NCBI GenBank assembly: GCA_903859155.1
Contig: CAIOLO010000023.1
Location: 1 to 47,662, forward strand
Direction of reading: 5' to 3'
Origin: an uncultured beta proteobacterium
GTDB lineage: Bacteria; Pseudomonadota; Gammaproteobacteria; Burkholderiales; SG8-39
Length of the DNA stretch: 47,662 bases
Part shown: piece by piece, positions 26,668 through 36,319 of the stretch
How positions within the stretch are numbered: the stretch's first letter is position 1
How the letters are laid out: each line of letters starts with the position of its first letter
The notes under the pieces: generated by a model
The model's input: only the letters and a program-made list of their open reading frames with translations
Told to the model about the DNA's origin: nothing
Database searches by the model: none
Translations under genes and position numbers: made by a program

Positions 26668-27813
26668 ATGGCTAAAGGTAACAAGATCCTGGTGATCAGT
26701 TCCCTGATGCCGGGGGCGACCGCCTTCTACCTGATACGTGAATTGCGCTCCATCGGCCACGAGCTCTCGGTCATATCCGATATCGATGACGAATGTGTTA
26801 GCGAAGTGCATTACGGCGTGGTCGACATCCAGGCCTGGATCGGGCGCAGCGGATTTCGGCCCGATGCAATATTGTTCATTGAAGGAGGTACTCGCAGGCT
26901 GTTTCCTTCCGGAATGGAATACCTGGATTGTCCTTCGGCGTGGTACGCCATCGACACGCACATTCATCCGGATCTGCATGCACGCACGGCGCGTCTGTTC
27001 GATATCAGCTTTGTCGCACAAAGGGAGTTCCTGTCTTTGTTTGCGGCAAGCGAGGCACATTGGCTCCCGCTTGCGGCGGACCCCGCTTTAAATCCCGAAA
27101 AACAACCCGAGCGAGACTTGGACGTCGCTTACGTTGGATCCGACAATCGTGCGTTGCATCCTGAGCGAGCCCTATTGCTCGATGCCATCCGGGCACGTTA
27201 TTCCAAGGTCTTTATAGGCCGGGCAGCGCCTGCGCACATCGGGGAGATATACAGCCGCGCCAAGATTGTGTTCAATAAAAGCGCTCGGAACGACGTGAAC
27301 ATGCGCTATTTTGAGGCCATGGCGGCGGGAGCTGCTCTCGTCACGGATCGGACGAGCGGTAACGGCGTGGAGGAACTGTTTTCGCCCGGAAAGGATTTTT
27401 TGGAATACGAGGACGAAAGTTCCCTATTTGCCACCATCGACCGGCTGCTCTCTGATGATTTTGAGCGGGAGGGCATAGGTCAGCATGGCAAAGAAACGGT
27501 GCTTTCGCGACATACCTACGGCCAGCGTGCTGAACGAATTGCGAAAGTACTGTTGGCTTGTCCGCATCGGATACGACCGGCACCAAGCGATTACTTGCCG
27601 GTCTATCACCTGCTTCGCTTCCCGGATGGGGTTCTCAGCCAGGCACAGAAGTCATTAGCATGGATGCGATCAAACGGCGACCGCAACCCGCTACTGGCCA
27701 TGGCAATCCTGTTCCTGCATCCGCTCGCGGGCGTGCTGCTGTGGGGCTATCGACTGCGTTATCGTCTTCGCTATAGAGGGGAATTCCGGGCTGGTCAAAG
27801 GCGTTCAAAATGA
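26668..27813 (+). CDS. CgeB-like glycosyltransferase
   Basis: The protein has 381 residues and resembles the CgeB/GT_1_2 group: ALNPEKQPERDLDVAYVGS is followed by HIGEIYSRAKIVFNKSARND and MRYFEAMAAGAALVTDRTSG. The C-terminal ~60 residues add a hydrophobic, possibly membrane-associated segment (NPLLAMAILFLHPLAGVLLW) and a basic tail. AGGGGAG lies 13 bases ahead of the ATG. It follows asnB after a 142-base gap and overlaps the next gene by ATGA. Confidence 0.8.
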   Translation: MAKGNKILVISSLMPGATAFYLIRELRSIGHELSVISDIDDECVSEVHYGVVDIQAWIGRSGFRPDAILFIEGGTRRLFPSGMEYLDCPSAWYAIDTHIHPDLHARTARLFDISFVAQREFLSLFAASEAHWLPLAADPALNPEKQPERDLDVAYVGSDNRALHPERALLLDAIRARYSKVFIGRAAPAHIGEIYSRAKIVFNKSARNDVNMRYFEAMAAGAALVTDRTSGNGVEELFSPGKDFLEYEDESSLFATIDRLLSDDFEREGIGQHGKETVLSRHTYGQRAERIAKVLLACPHRIRPAPSDYLPVYHLLRFPDGVLSQAQKSLAWMRSNGDRNPLLAMAILFLHPLAGVLLWGYRLRYRLRYRGEFRAGQRRSK

Positions 27814-28988
27814 TGCGCCTCGCGCCAGAGCGAGGCACGCGCCTGTGCTACCAGATCAATCTCCAACGCAGCCTTGGCGGTGGTGAGGTGTACACGCGCT
27901 TTTTCACGGAAGCGCTGGACTCGTTAGGCTGGCAAACACGGCTGGTGGTGGTTCGTGGGGCCGGTTTTTGGCAGAAGCTGGGAGTAGACGCCGGTCGACT
28001 GGTCGAAATCGACGACGGGGCGGAACTTGAGCGGATGCTGCCAGAGCAGCCCTGCCTTGTCGTTACCCACAATATCCTTGGTGAAGAACTGGCGCGAAAG
28101 ATTGCCCGCCGATACACGCTGGCAGGATTCGTGCATATGCCTTTGTATGAACGCGATCTAAAAGGCTTGCCTCACTATGACATTTTGTTCGCCGTCTCCA
28201 ACCATGTTCTCTCCAGCATGCGCACAAAGGGGCTTGGCAACGCCTATCCGGAACCCCTCTATGCGGTGGCCGACCTTGCGCTTCGTGGTGAGCATCGCAG
28301 GGGTGGGCTTTTGGCATGCAGTCCCTACGACTGGGATCCGCGTAAGTGGCGGGACCGCATGCTCGGTTTCGCGGAACCGCTGCTTTTGCGCTTTCTGAGC
28401 AGGCGTTCCTATGCAAAGAAACCTGGACTGACCCTGGGAATTGTGTCGCGGTTGACTCCAATCAAGCAGTTTCCGTTGCTGTTTTCCATCCTCGTGCCGG
28501 TACTCGCGCGCTTTCCGGGCGTCAACCTTGAAGTCTTCGGTAGTGGTGGATATGCCTCCGTTCGCGACCTGCGCCGCGTATTGGCCCCGCTGGGCCCGCG
28601 GGTTCGTTACTGGGGGCACCAATCGGACGTGCGCGCAGCCTATGCTGCGGTCGACTACGTCCTGTCCGGGTTGCCGGAAAAGGAGGCGTTGGGGCTCAAC
28701 CTCATCGAAGCGCAGGCGTGTGGCACGCCGGTCATTGCGGTTGATGCACCACCCTTCACCGAAACCGTGCTGAACGGCATTACAGGCCATCTTTACGCCG
28801 ATCCGCGCAGTGACGCAGGTGCCGGATTTGCCGTGTTGCTCAATCGATTGCTCGCGGGGGAACAGCGCTTGACACCCCAAGATGCCGCTAATCATCTTCG
28901 CAGGTTCTCTGTTTTGGGCTTCAGGGAAAGGGTGTCCAGGGCTTTGGCCACTTATAATCTTCAGCATTCGACTGAAATCCAAGGCTAG
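27810..28988 (+). CDS. Glycosyltransferase family 4
   Basis: The protein has 392 residues. The N-terminal loop LQRSLGGGEVYTRFF and the donor domain (GIVSRLTPIKQFPLLFSILV, KEALGLNLIEAQACGTPVIA) identify a GT4 enzyme. Its start overlaps the CgeB-like gene by 4 bases, and it ends 5 bases before the GT2 fusion gene. The acceptor is unknown. A 274-codon frame on the opposite strand inside it is a codon-bias shadow. Confidence 0.85.
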   Translation: MMRLAPERGTRLCYQINLQRSLGGGEVYTRFFTEALDSLGWQTRLVVVRGAGFWQKLGVDAGRLVEIDDGAELERMLPEQPCLVVTHNILGEELARKIARRYTLAGFVHMPLYERDLKGLPHYDILFAVSNHVLSSMRTKGLGNAYPEPLYAVADLALRGEHRRGGLLACSPYDWDPRKWRDRMLGFAEPLLLRFLSRRSYAKKPGLTLGIVSRLTPIKQFPLLFSILVPVLARFPGVNLEVFGSGGYASVRDLRRVLAPLGPRVRYWGHQSDVRAAYAAVDYVLSGLPEKEALGLNLIEAQACGTPVIAVDAPPFTETVLNGITGHLYADPRSDAGAGFAVLLNRLLAGEQRLTPQDAANHLRRFSVLGFRERVSRALATYNLQHSTEIQG

Positions 28989-28993
28989 ACGTC

Positions 28994-30412
28994 ATGCTCG
29001 CCAGCATCATTGTGCTTAACTGGAACGGCCTTTCCGTTCTTGCGCCCTGCCTGGAGGCAATCGCACAAAACACTCTGATAGACGATTACGAGGTCATAGT
29101 TCTAGACAATGCTTCCTCGGAATCCGGCATCGAGGAGGTCGTGAAACCCTATCCCAAGGTCAGACTCATCCAGGAAGAGGTCAACCACGGATTTTCCCGC
29201 GGCAACAATCTGGCCATCCGTCAAGCCACGGGCGAGTATCTGGTGATACTTAACAACGATACCTTGCCGCGTCGAGATTGGTTGCGTCCGTTGGTTGACA
29301 TGCAGCGCAGTTTTGATCGTGTTGGCATTGTGGGAAGCCAATTGGTCAATGCTGCGAATGAAACGCTGTTTGCCGGCGGGTACTTCCAACCCGACATCAA
29401 TGCCTACGTTGACGCCTACCGCAATTACCCGCCTGGCGCGGCAACCGATGCACGCGAATGCGAGGTCTACATTGCCTGCGGTATCCTCATCCGCCGTGAT
29501 TTGTTCGATTCCGTCGGTGGGTTCGATGAGCACTATTTTCAGGGCTACGAGGACTTTGATCTCTGTCTGAAAGTGCGCGAAATGGGGCTGAAGGTCATGT
29601 ATTGCCCGGAGAGCGCAATCGAGCACCTTGAGAACGTTTCAATGAAAAAACTCAAGCGAAGTACCCGTCGCCGCTCGAAGGAACGCAACCGCGCCTATTT
29701 TGAGCGGCGCTGGCGGCATCGCATCCACGAGTTCCGCCTCGCACGATTGCCCGATGGACTGGGGGACTTTTCCTATTACACCTTTCCTCGTGAGCGCCTG
29801 TTTGAGCTTATCCCCGAAGATGCACGCGCGGTACTGGAGGTGGGTTGCGGCGCAGGCGTCCTCGGCGAGCGTTTGAAAAAATCCGGAAAGGCGAAGCGCG
29901 TGACCGGCATCGAACTCAATTCGCAGGCCGCTGCGCTCGCGAGGCAGCGACTGGACGAGGTGCTGGTGGGAAACATCGAAACAATGTCACTCGATGCGAT
30001 GCGCGACCGTTTCGACACCCTGGTCGTTGCCGACGTGCTTGAGCATTTGGTCGATCCATGGGCTGCACTGTTTCGATTGCGCGACTGCCTCAAGGAGGGC
30101 GGGATTGTGGTGGCGAGCATTCCCAACATCGCCCATTACAAGATCATCAAAAAACTATTATGGCGCGATTGGCGTTACGAGCCTGGAGGTATTCTTGACC
30201 ATACACATTTGCGATTTTTCACGCGCGGCAGCATTGAGGACCTGCTGAGTTTTGCGGGTTTCGAAATCCTGCGCGTGGAGCGCGAGGGACGCGAGCGCTG
30301 GTGGTCACGGTTGTTCGGACTGTTTAGCGAGCGTGTACGCGATTTTACCGCCGTACAGTTCTACATTGTGGCGAGAAAGCGAGCGCTAGAACGCGTTAGT
30401 GTGCCGGCGTGA
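28994..30412 (+). CDS. GT2 glycosyltransferase-methyltransferase fusion
   Basis: The protein has 472 residues and two catalytic domains. Residues 1 to about 245 form a GT2 (GT-A fold) domain starting SIIVLNWNGLSVLAPCLEAI, with VIVLDNASS and the metal-binding-type ILNNDT motif. Residues from about 265 onward are a class I SAM methyltransferase with motif I VLEVGCGAGVLGERL, VADVLEHLVDPW and HTHLRFFTRGSI. Such fusions probably couple addition of a sugar to its methylation. The methylation may cap a chain or modify each unit; the sequence does not say which. Confidence 0.88.
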   Translation: MLASIIVLNWNGLSVLAPCLEAIAQNTLIDDYEVIVLDNASSESGIEEVVKPYPKVRLIQEEVNHGFSRGNNLAIRQATGEYLVILNNDTLPRRDWLRPLVDMQRSFDRVGIVGSQLVNAANETLFAGGYFQPDINAYVDAYRNYPPGAATDARECEVYIACGILIRRDLFDSVGGFDEHYFQGYEDFDLCLKVREMGLKVMYCPESAIEHLENVSMKKLKRSTRRRSKERNRAYFERRWRHRIHEFRLARLPDGLGDFSYYTFPRERLFELIPEDARAVLEVGCGAGVLGERLKKSGKAKRVTGIELNSQAAALARQRLDEVLVGNIETMSLDAMRDRFDTLVVADVLEHLVDPWAALFRLRDCLKEGGIVVASIPNIAHYKIIKKLLWRDWRYEPGGILDHTHLRFFTRGSIEDLLSFAGFEILRVEREGRERWWSRLFGLFSERVRDFTAVQFYIVARKRALERVSVPA

Positions 30413-30529
30413 AAATTGCCTACGAAGATGTATGCCAACATCTTGGTGCGTATGATGTGCTTGCCAAACTGCATCCGTGGGACGCGTTTGCATAGTTTGG
30501 GGCAGGAAATAGCCCGGAGAAGAAAGCCG

Positions 30530-31243
30530 ATGCGAAACTTGGTCGCCGCGATATTGTCAGGTTTGCTGCGTATCCTTCGCAGACGTCAATTTCCCATGAG
30601 TAACGAGGAATGGCGTGAAGTGCGCATGTCGTTTTCACAACTCGGTGAGGACAGCATCATCTGGCATTTGTTGCGTGAGCGCAGAAGCGACCATGGTATC
30701 TACGTTGATGTTGGGGCTTACGATCCGACCCGGTACTCCAACACGCTTCTGTTGCACAAGGCGGGCTGGCATGGGGTCAATATCGACCCGAATCCTGAAA
30801 CGGTTGCATTGTTCGAGAATGCCCGCCCTCACGACAGCAATGTATGCGCGGCGGTATCAAATCTGGAGCGGAGTGTCGATTACTTGGTCTATCCTGGCAA
30901 AGCGACCAACCGCATAGTGGAATCTTCGTCGGATCAGGTCGCGAGCGTGTTGGGTGAAGTGCCCATCAGGCGTATCCCGATGACCACCCGGACCCTGAGC
31001 AGTATTCTTTCCGAGACGGTTGCTCCAGGACAAAAGATAGATTTGCTCAATGTCGACTGCGAAGGCGAGGATTTGAATGTCCTGGAAAGTCTTGACTGGG
31101 CTCGCTGGAGCCCCTGGATTGTCTGTGTCGAAGCACACGGGCAGGACAATCGCGAACGGGTCGTGCAATTCATGGCCACTCGAAGCTATGTTTTGATCGC
31201 GCAAATGTTGGTGACCTTCGTGTTTCAGCGCGACCTGACTTGA
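30530..31243 (+). CDS. FkbM family methyltransferase
   Basis: The protein has about 237 residues with the FkbM-type motif I region YVDVGAYDPTRYSNTLLLHK, the acidic NIDPNPE and a later DLLNVDCEGEDLNVLESL. FkbM proteins methylate hydroxyl groups and are common in polysaccharide clusters. I chose the ATG at 30530 because GGAGAAG lies upstream; the frame is open to a TTG at 30416, which would add 38 residues of unclear value. Its stop overlaps the TTG start of the next gene. Confidence 0.82.
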   Translation: MRNLVAAILSGLLRILRRRQFPMSNEEWREVRMSFSQLGEDSIIWHLLRERRSDHGIYVDVGAYDPTRYSNTLLLHKAGWHGVNIDPNPETVALFENARPHDSNVCAAVSNLERSVDYLVYPGKATNRIVESSSDQVASVLGEVPIRRIPMTTRTLSSILSETVAPGQKIDLLNVDCEGEDLNVLESLDWARWSPWIVCVEAHGQDNRERVVQFMATRSYVLIAQMLVTFVFQRDLT

Positions 31244-32355
31244 AACTGCTGTACGCTTTTCCCGAACCTTTGCCTCTGCAGCGGGCGCGCGGGATTCAGG
31301 CGGTCAACTCGGTCGCAGCACTCGCGGAGACCGGCGTCGAGGTCATCTTTTCCTACGTGCCTGCTGGGGAGGATCCATTTGTTCATTATGGCATCGCCAT
31401 GCCACGCAACGTCGAATTGGTGCCTTTGTCGAGATCGCTTCCATGGCCGCTAAACCGTGTGCACAGCAATCGCTTGTTCGCTGCGCGGTTGAATGGGAGG
31501 TTTGACTTGGGGCGATTACCCATCATGGTTCGGCATCTTAAGCTTGCAGCGTGGCTTGCTGCCCATCCCAAGCGACCGAAATTTCTCTACGAGGCTCACG
31601 AGGTTTTTGCCGATACTGCACCAGAAAAACGGTCCATCAAGCGTCACAAAGAGGAGGAACGGGTGGTTCGATCTGCCGCGGCCGTTGTGGCGAACTCCGC
31701 AGGTACGGCAAGGCGGCTGGTTGAGCTTTACGGTAATCCGCGCCTGTTGGAAATCATCCCCAACGGGGTTGCACGACCCGAGGCGCTCCCGGATCGAGAT
31801 TGGAGCCGCCCGGGAAAGCACATTGTTTATGCGGGCAGCTTGTTCCCCTGGAAGGGTGCGGCGGACCTGGTGTCTGCGGCATCGCATTTGCCGGGTTGCA
31901 ACATTGAAATTCTCGGCGGCGATCCATCACGGGTTCAGGAGATGCAGGCACTCGCCCCCAGTCGCGGCGCTGAAGTCAAGTTCTCCGGTCATCTTCCCCA
32001 TGCACAGGCCATGCGGCGTGTCATGACCGCATGCATTGCGGTGTTGCCCAATCGTCCGGACACCGATAGCGTGTTTACCTCACCGATAAAGCTCTTTGAA
32101 TACATGGCGGCCGGCTGCGCCATTGTGGTTTCCGACCTTCCCCCCATGCGCGAAATTCTGGATGAAGAGGACGCCATGTGGATCACGCCGGGCGATCCGC
32201 AAAGCCTGGCAGCGGCAATTGTTGCGCTGGTTCAGGATCCGGCGCGCGCGCGCCGTCTGGGTGAGAGGGTGCGCTCGAAATCCACACAATTCACCTGGCA
32301 GGCACGTGCGATGCGATTGAATGCTGTGCTGGCGAGAATGGGCGAGCACAAATGA
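31240..32355 (+). CDS. Glycosyltransferase family 4
   Basis: The protein has 371 residues and starts at a TTG overlapping the preceding stop (TTGA). The N-terminal domain includes FLYEAHEVFADTAPEKRSIK and VVANSAGTARRLVELYG. The donor domain has VYAGSLFPWKGAADLVSAAS and TSPIKLFEYMAAGCAIVVSD, with an EX7E-like pair (FEYMAAGCAIVVSD). It overlaps the next GT9 by ATGA. Confidence 0.86.
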   Translation: MKLLYAFPEPLPLQRARGIQAVNSVAALAETGVEVIFSYVPAGEDPFVHYGIAMPRNVELVPLSRSLPWPLNRVHSNRLFAARLNGRFDLGRLPIMVRHLKLAAWLAAHPKRPKFLYEAHEVFADTAPEKRSIKRHKEEERVVRSAAAVVANSAGTARRLVELYGNPRLLEIIPNGVARPEALPDRDWSRPGKHIVYAGSLFPWKGAADLVSAASHLPGCNIEILGGDPSRVQEMQALAPSRGAEVKFSGHLPHAQAMRRVMTACIAVLPNRPDTDSVFTSPIKLFEYMAAGCAIVVSDLPPMREILDEEDAMWITPGDPQSLAAAIVALVQDPARARRLGERVRSKSTQFTWQARAMRLNAVLARMGEHK

Positions 32356-33410
32356 GCCTTGATGGCTCACCACGGTATTTGATCATCCGTCGGGACAATA
32401 TCGGCGACCTGCTTTGCACTACGCCTTTTATTGCCGCCTTACGGGCCCATCATCCGCGCGCATATATTGGCGCGCTGGTAAACAGCTACAACTGCGAGGT
32501 GCTCTGGGGCAATCCCGATATTGACGAGGTATTTGCCTATACAAAGGCGAAGCATCGCGGCCCGAATCAAAGCCTGCTTGGGGTGCTGCTCGGACGGATA
32601 CGAATGTTCCGCCATATTCGCCGTGCCTGCATCGATCTTGCAATTCTGGCTGGGCCGGGATTTCAACCTCGATCGCTGCGCCTGGCGCGATTGGCCGGTG
32701 CCGGACGCGTTCTGGGGTTTGTCAATCGAGACGGTGAAGGCGGAATTGACCAGGGTGTGCCGCTCAACAGCCGGCAAGGATTGCATGAAGTCGAGGAGGT
32801 CTTTCGTCTGGCGGAGGTGCTTGGAGTGGATGGGTCTCCTCCAAGCATGAAAATGGTTCCTGATCAGCAAAGAAAGGGCAAATGCGATCAGAAGATTACA
32901 TCCCATTTTGGTTCACGTCGGGGACCGCTTATTGCGGTGCACATCAGCGCCCGCAAACCCACGCAACGATGGCCAAAGGAACATTTCGCGGCCCTTATAA
33001 GTCAGTTGGCAAACTCATCCGATGCACGCATCCTGCTTCTGTGGTCTCCCGGGAAGGCGTCGAATTCCCTGCATCCTGGGGATGACGAGAAAGCACAGGA
33101 GATTGCCAAAACATTGGATGATGCATCCGTACTCGCGTTACCGACGCAGCAACTCGGCGACTTGATTGCCGCCGTTGCAACCTGTGATCTTATGATCTGC
33201 GCAGATGGCGGGGCAATGCATATAGCGGCGGCCCTGGCTAAACCCATAGTCTGCCTATTCGGAGATTCGGCAGCGTCTCGCTGGTATCCCTGGAAAACGC
33301 GATACGAACTCCTGCAGGCCGAAAGCAGAAACGTTAGCGACATCAGCGTCAAACAGGTATTTTCGGCCGCAGGCCGGCTGCTGGGTGCCAGGTGGGGAAA
33401 TGATCTTTGA
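32352..33410 (+). CDS. Glycosyltransferase family 9
   Basis: The protein has 352 residues with the GT9 start RYLIIRRDNIGDLLCTTPFI and the C-terminal ICADGGAMHIAAALAKPIVC and LFGDSAASRWYPW. It is the last gene of the + strand run from 15.9 kb and converges on the wbpM-like gene. The donor is probably a heptose-type or related nucleotide sugar. No clear terminator hairpin was seen in the 57-base gap. Confidence 0.87.
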   Translation: MSLDGSPRYLIIRRDNIGDLLCTTPFIAALRAHHPRAYIGALVNSYNCEVLWGNPDIDEVFAYTKAKHRGPNQSLLGVLLGRIRMFRHIRRACIDLAILAGPGFQPRSLRLARLAGAGRVLGFVNRDGEGGIDQGVPLNSRQGLHEVEEVFRLAEVLGVDGSPPSMKMVPDQQRKGKCDQKITSHFGSRRGPLIAVHISARKPTQRWPKEHFAALISQLANSSDARILLLWSPGKASNSLHPGDDEKAQEIAKTLDDASVLALPTQQLGDLIAAVATCDLMICADGGAMHIAAALAKPIVCLFGDSAASRWYPWKTRYELLQAESRNVSDISVKQVFSAAGRLLGARWGNDL

Positions 33411-33467
33411 CCCCCTTAGCAGCATGGCATTCATGACTTGAAGTCCTGACTCCGCGTGCTCTAGCCT

Positions 33468-35342
33468 TTATGCTGTGTTCATTACAGATGCATTACGCGC
33501 AGCTGCATCGTCTTGGCGGGGGTCTGGCAGTCCCTGAGGATGATATTCGGGAAGCATTGCAGATAATCTATTGCGCACTTCCTTATCGCTGAGCGGAACT
33601 GCTGAGGAAATCCATTGGATCAAGGAGCCGAACTCCTTCTCCAGCAACAGGGTTTCAGCCTTGGCGATGCGTAGTTTTGGGTGTGGGGTGGGCAGCGTAT
33701 GTTCGCCATCGGCGAGTAATTCCTCGAACAATTTCTCTCCGGGACGCAATCCCGTGAACTCGATCCGAATGTCCTGTTCCCTCAGCCCCGAAAGACGAAT
33801 CATGTCACGGGCCAACTCGACGATTTTCACCGGCTCACCCATGTCAAGCACGAAGATCTCGCCACCCCCACCCATGCAACCGGCTTGCAAGACCAATTGC
33901 GCGGCCTCCGGAATGGACATGAAATAGCGCTGTATATCCGGATGGGTAACCGTGATGGGTCCACCCTGGGCTATCTGTTCGCGAAATTTGGGTACGACAC
34001 TGCCGGTGCTGCCCAGGACGTTGCCGAATCGGACTGCGACAAACCGAGTCTGGGTTTCCGCAAAGCTTGCGCAAACGAGTTCTGCGATGCGCTTGGTTGC
34101 GCCCATCACATTGGTTGGATTGACCGCCTTGTCAGTCGATATCAGGACGAATTTTGCGACGCCGACCGACACCGCTGCGCGTGCCGTTATCAGAGTGCCA
34201 CGGATATTGTTTTGTACTGCTTCCCAGGCATTGATCTGCTCCATCAATGGCACATGTTTATACGCGGCAGCGTGAAATACCATGGCAGGTCGCCATTCTT
34301 CCATCACCTGCTTCATGCGTGCTTCGTTCCTGATGTCCGCGATTACCGGCACTGTCGGGGTGCCGGGATAGTGAACCGCAAACTCTTCAGCGATCTGGTA
34401 AAGGGCAAACTCATTTTGCTCGACGAATACGATTCTTTCAGGCCCGAACCGGGTAAGTTGGCGGCAAAGCTCCGAGCCAATCGACCCACCGGCACCTGTC
34501 ACCATCACGGTACGTGTGCCAATCCAGTCGCGCATGCCGGCGTTATCGAGTTTTACTGGGTCACGCCCCAGCAGATCATCGAGTTCAACTTTGCGGATCT
34601 CCGAAACGGTGACCAATCCGCTGGCAATATCTTCGAAGGAAGGAACGATGAGGGCTTTGACGCCAGCCGCGGAGCAAACGCGCATTGCTCGCCTGCGCGC
34701 GCTGTGGTTGACGCTTGGCATGGCGATAATGGCGTGCTTTGCGCCGCGTTGGGTTGCATGTTCCGCCAGAGAATCCAGTGGCCCCATCACAGTTACGCCG
34801 TAAATCTGGCGGCCGCGCCGCGCCGGATTGTCATCCAGCAGGCCCACGACACGCCACTCCCGGCTGCGCGAGAGGTGCTTGAGCAAGTCCGAGGCGGCAT
34901 CGCCGGCACCGAGAATCAGAACCGGGTTGGTGCCCAAAGAGAGCAGGCTTTTTTCTTTCCATGCGCGATAGGCTAGGCGGCTGCCGCCCATCGCGACCAC
35001 CAGCAGCAACGGGTCCAGAATCAGGACAGAGCGCGGGAGATCGCTGAAATAAGTGAAAAACATCACTGCAGATATGGCCAGGGTAGACAGCGCCGCCGCA
35101 GCAACGATGCGGTAGAGATCGAGTACGCTCGCGTATCGCCAGATACCCCGGTAGAGACCGAGTCCGAGGAAAATTGCCGATTGAAGCGCCACCACCCAAG
35201 GGAGGGAATCGAGCATGCTGCCAAGGTAGGGTTCAGGAATGATGAAATTGAACCTCAGCAAGAAGGATATATACCAAGCCGCTGAGGCGACGACGACGTC
35301 ATGGGCAAAGGCCGCAAATGAGCGGATATCGCGGGGTATCAT
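33468..35342 (-). CDS. wbpM: Membrane nucleoside-diphosphate-sugar 4,6-dehydratase, WbpM-like
   Basis: The protein has 624 residues. Four transmembrane helices (within about residues 1-125) are followed by a first Rossmann-like domain (LILGAGDAASDLLKHL) and then the catalytic SDR domain (TGAGGSIGSELCRQLTRFGP). The active-site segment ISTDKAVNPTNVMGATKR has Met where most SDRs have Tyr, as in WbpM (Ser-Met-Lys). The enzyme converts UDP-GlcNAc to UDP-4-keto-6-deoxy-GlcNAc, precursor of QuiNAc, FucNAc or bacillosamine. It overlaps the wbpL-like gene by ATGA in the conserved V-L-M order. Confidence 0.9.
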   Translation of the reverse strand: MIPRDIRSFAAFAHDVVVASAAWYISFLLRFNFIIPEPYLGSMLDSLPWVVALQSAIFLGLGLYRGIWRYASVLDLYRIVAAAALSTLAISAVMFFTYFSDLPRSVLILDPLLLVVAMGGSRLAYRAWKEKSLLSLGTNPVLILGAGDAASDLLKHLSRSREWRVVGLLDDNPARRGRQIYGVTVMGPLDSLAEHATQRGAKHAIIAMPSVNHSARRRAMRVCSAAGVKALIVPSFEDIASGLVTVSEIRKVELDDLLGRDPVKLDNAGMRDWIGTRTVMVTGAGGSIGSELCRQLTRFGPERIVFVEQNEFALYQIAEEFAVHYPGTPTVPVIADIRNEARMKQVMEEWRPAMVFHAAAYKHVPLMEQINAWEAVQNNIRGTLITARAAVSVGVAKFVLISTDKAVNPTNVMGATKRIAELVCASFAETQTRFVAVRFGNVLGSTGSVVPKFREQIAQGGPITVTHPDIQRYFMSIPEAAQLVLQAGCMGGGGEIFVLDMGEPVKIVELARDMIRLSGLREQDIRIEFTGLRPGEKLFEELLADGEHTLPTPHPKLRIAKAETLLLEKEFGSLIQWISSAVPLSDKEVRNRLSAMLPEYHPQGLPDPRQDDAAARNASVMNTA

Positions 35343-36319
35343 GCGCCCCCCGCCTTATGCCGGACCCAGCGCTTGTCGATCTGGTGCCCCACCAGCAACA
35401 GTATCGCTCCCCAGGCAACAATCACAATCAATTGTGTGACGCCATCCAGGAACAGTGTTGCGATCGCCCCGCAGCAGGAAACCAGCATGGCCGCATACTC
35501 TGCGAGCGCCGTATTCCTGTGCCCCAAGCCCATGCGAACCAGTTTCTGATAGTAGTGGTCCCGGTGCGGCTCCCAGAAGCGCTGCCGGGCAAGGATGCGA
35601 TGCAGCAGGGTAAGGCTTGCATCGGCAATGAATGGGGCAAAGGCAAATACCGGGAAGAACGGCGACCAGACGCCCTCCCGCCATCCCAGCGCTCCCAGTG
35701 CAGACGCGGCGAACCCGAGCGTTATCGCCCCGATGTCGCCCATGAAAATTCGCGCGGGATGGAAATTGGCGATGAGAAACGGTAGGGACGCCGCTGCGAT
35801 GGTGCCGCAAAGCAGCGCCAGGGAATCGTTCCCGGCCATCCATGCGCCCAGGGCATAGCAGCAGAAGCCGATAACGGCCATCCCTCCGGCTAGGCCGTCC
35901 GATCCATCCATGAAATTGAACAGATTCGTCACCCACACCAAGGCGAGAATCAGAAATATGGTCTCTGCGATCGAACCGTATCCAAGCCCATAGAAGGCAA
36001 AAGCCGCCGCGATCAAGCCTTGGGCGCCAAAGCGCGGCAACGGCGAGAGGTTCTGCCAGTCATCAACCAGCGAAACCAGGGCAATCAGCAAAGCAAGCAG
36101 ATAAAAGATCTTGTATTCAGGCAGCAGCAGGGCCGCAGATCCCAAGAACCCCACGACAACCGCTATGCCGCCGGTGCGCGGCACGGGCTGGACATGCAGC
36201 GATCTCTGGTTGGGCCGATCGACCAGCAGGTCCGGCCGCCGCAACAAGCCCAGCAGCAGCAGCAGTGATAAGCCCGCTCCCAATACCGGGGCGGCCATGG
36301 CGTCAGGCGGCGCATTCAT
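35339..36319 (-). CDS. wbpL: Undecaprenyl-phosphate sugar-1-phosphate transferase, WbpL/WecA-like
   Basis: This polytopic membrane protein of 326 residues belongs to the MraY/WecA superfamily and probably has about 10-11 transmembrane helices. The family motifs are present: the acidic pair in LVSLVDDWQNLSP, NLFNFMDGSDGLAGG, the metal-site IFMGDIGAITLGF and the cytoplasmic EPHRDHYYQKLVRMG. It starts an O-unit by transferring a HexNAc-type sugar phosphate to undecaprenyl phosphate. Next to WbpM and WbpV homologues, the sugar is probably FucNAc or QuiNAc. It overlaps both neighbours by 4 bases. Confidence 0.9.
   Translation of the reverse strand: MNAPPDAMAAPVLGAGLSLLLLLGLLRRPDLLVDRPNQRSLHVQPVPRTGGIAVVVGFLGSAALLLPEYKIFYLLALLIALVSLVDDWQNLSPLPRFGAQGLIAAAFAFYGLGYGSIAETIFLILALVWVTNLFNFMDGSDGLAGGMAVIGFCCYALGAWMAGNDSLALLCGTIAAASLPFLIANFHPARIFMGDIGAITLGFAASALGALGWREGVWSPFFPVFAFAPFIADASLTLLHRILARQRFWEPHRDHYYQKLVRMGLGHRNTALAEYAAMLVSCCGAIATLFLDGVTQLIVIVAWGAILLLVGHQIDKRWVRHKAGGA

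Noticed and set aside
28158-28982. 274-codon minus-strand open frame within a GT4 gene
   Set aside because: Antisense shadow of a well-supported glycosyltransferase; no recognisable motif or ribosome binding site.
33885-34976. 363-codon + strand open frame inside the wbpM-like gene
   Set aside because: It lies entirely antisense to a protein with clear motifs; long antisense frames are common in GC-rich coding sequence and this peptide shows no domain.
36118-36270. Repeated GCAGCAG-type triplets near the wbpL-like gene start
   Set aside because: They encode leucine-rich transmembrane helices (LLLLLGLL and similar) and are not an independent repeat.
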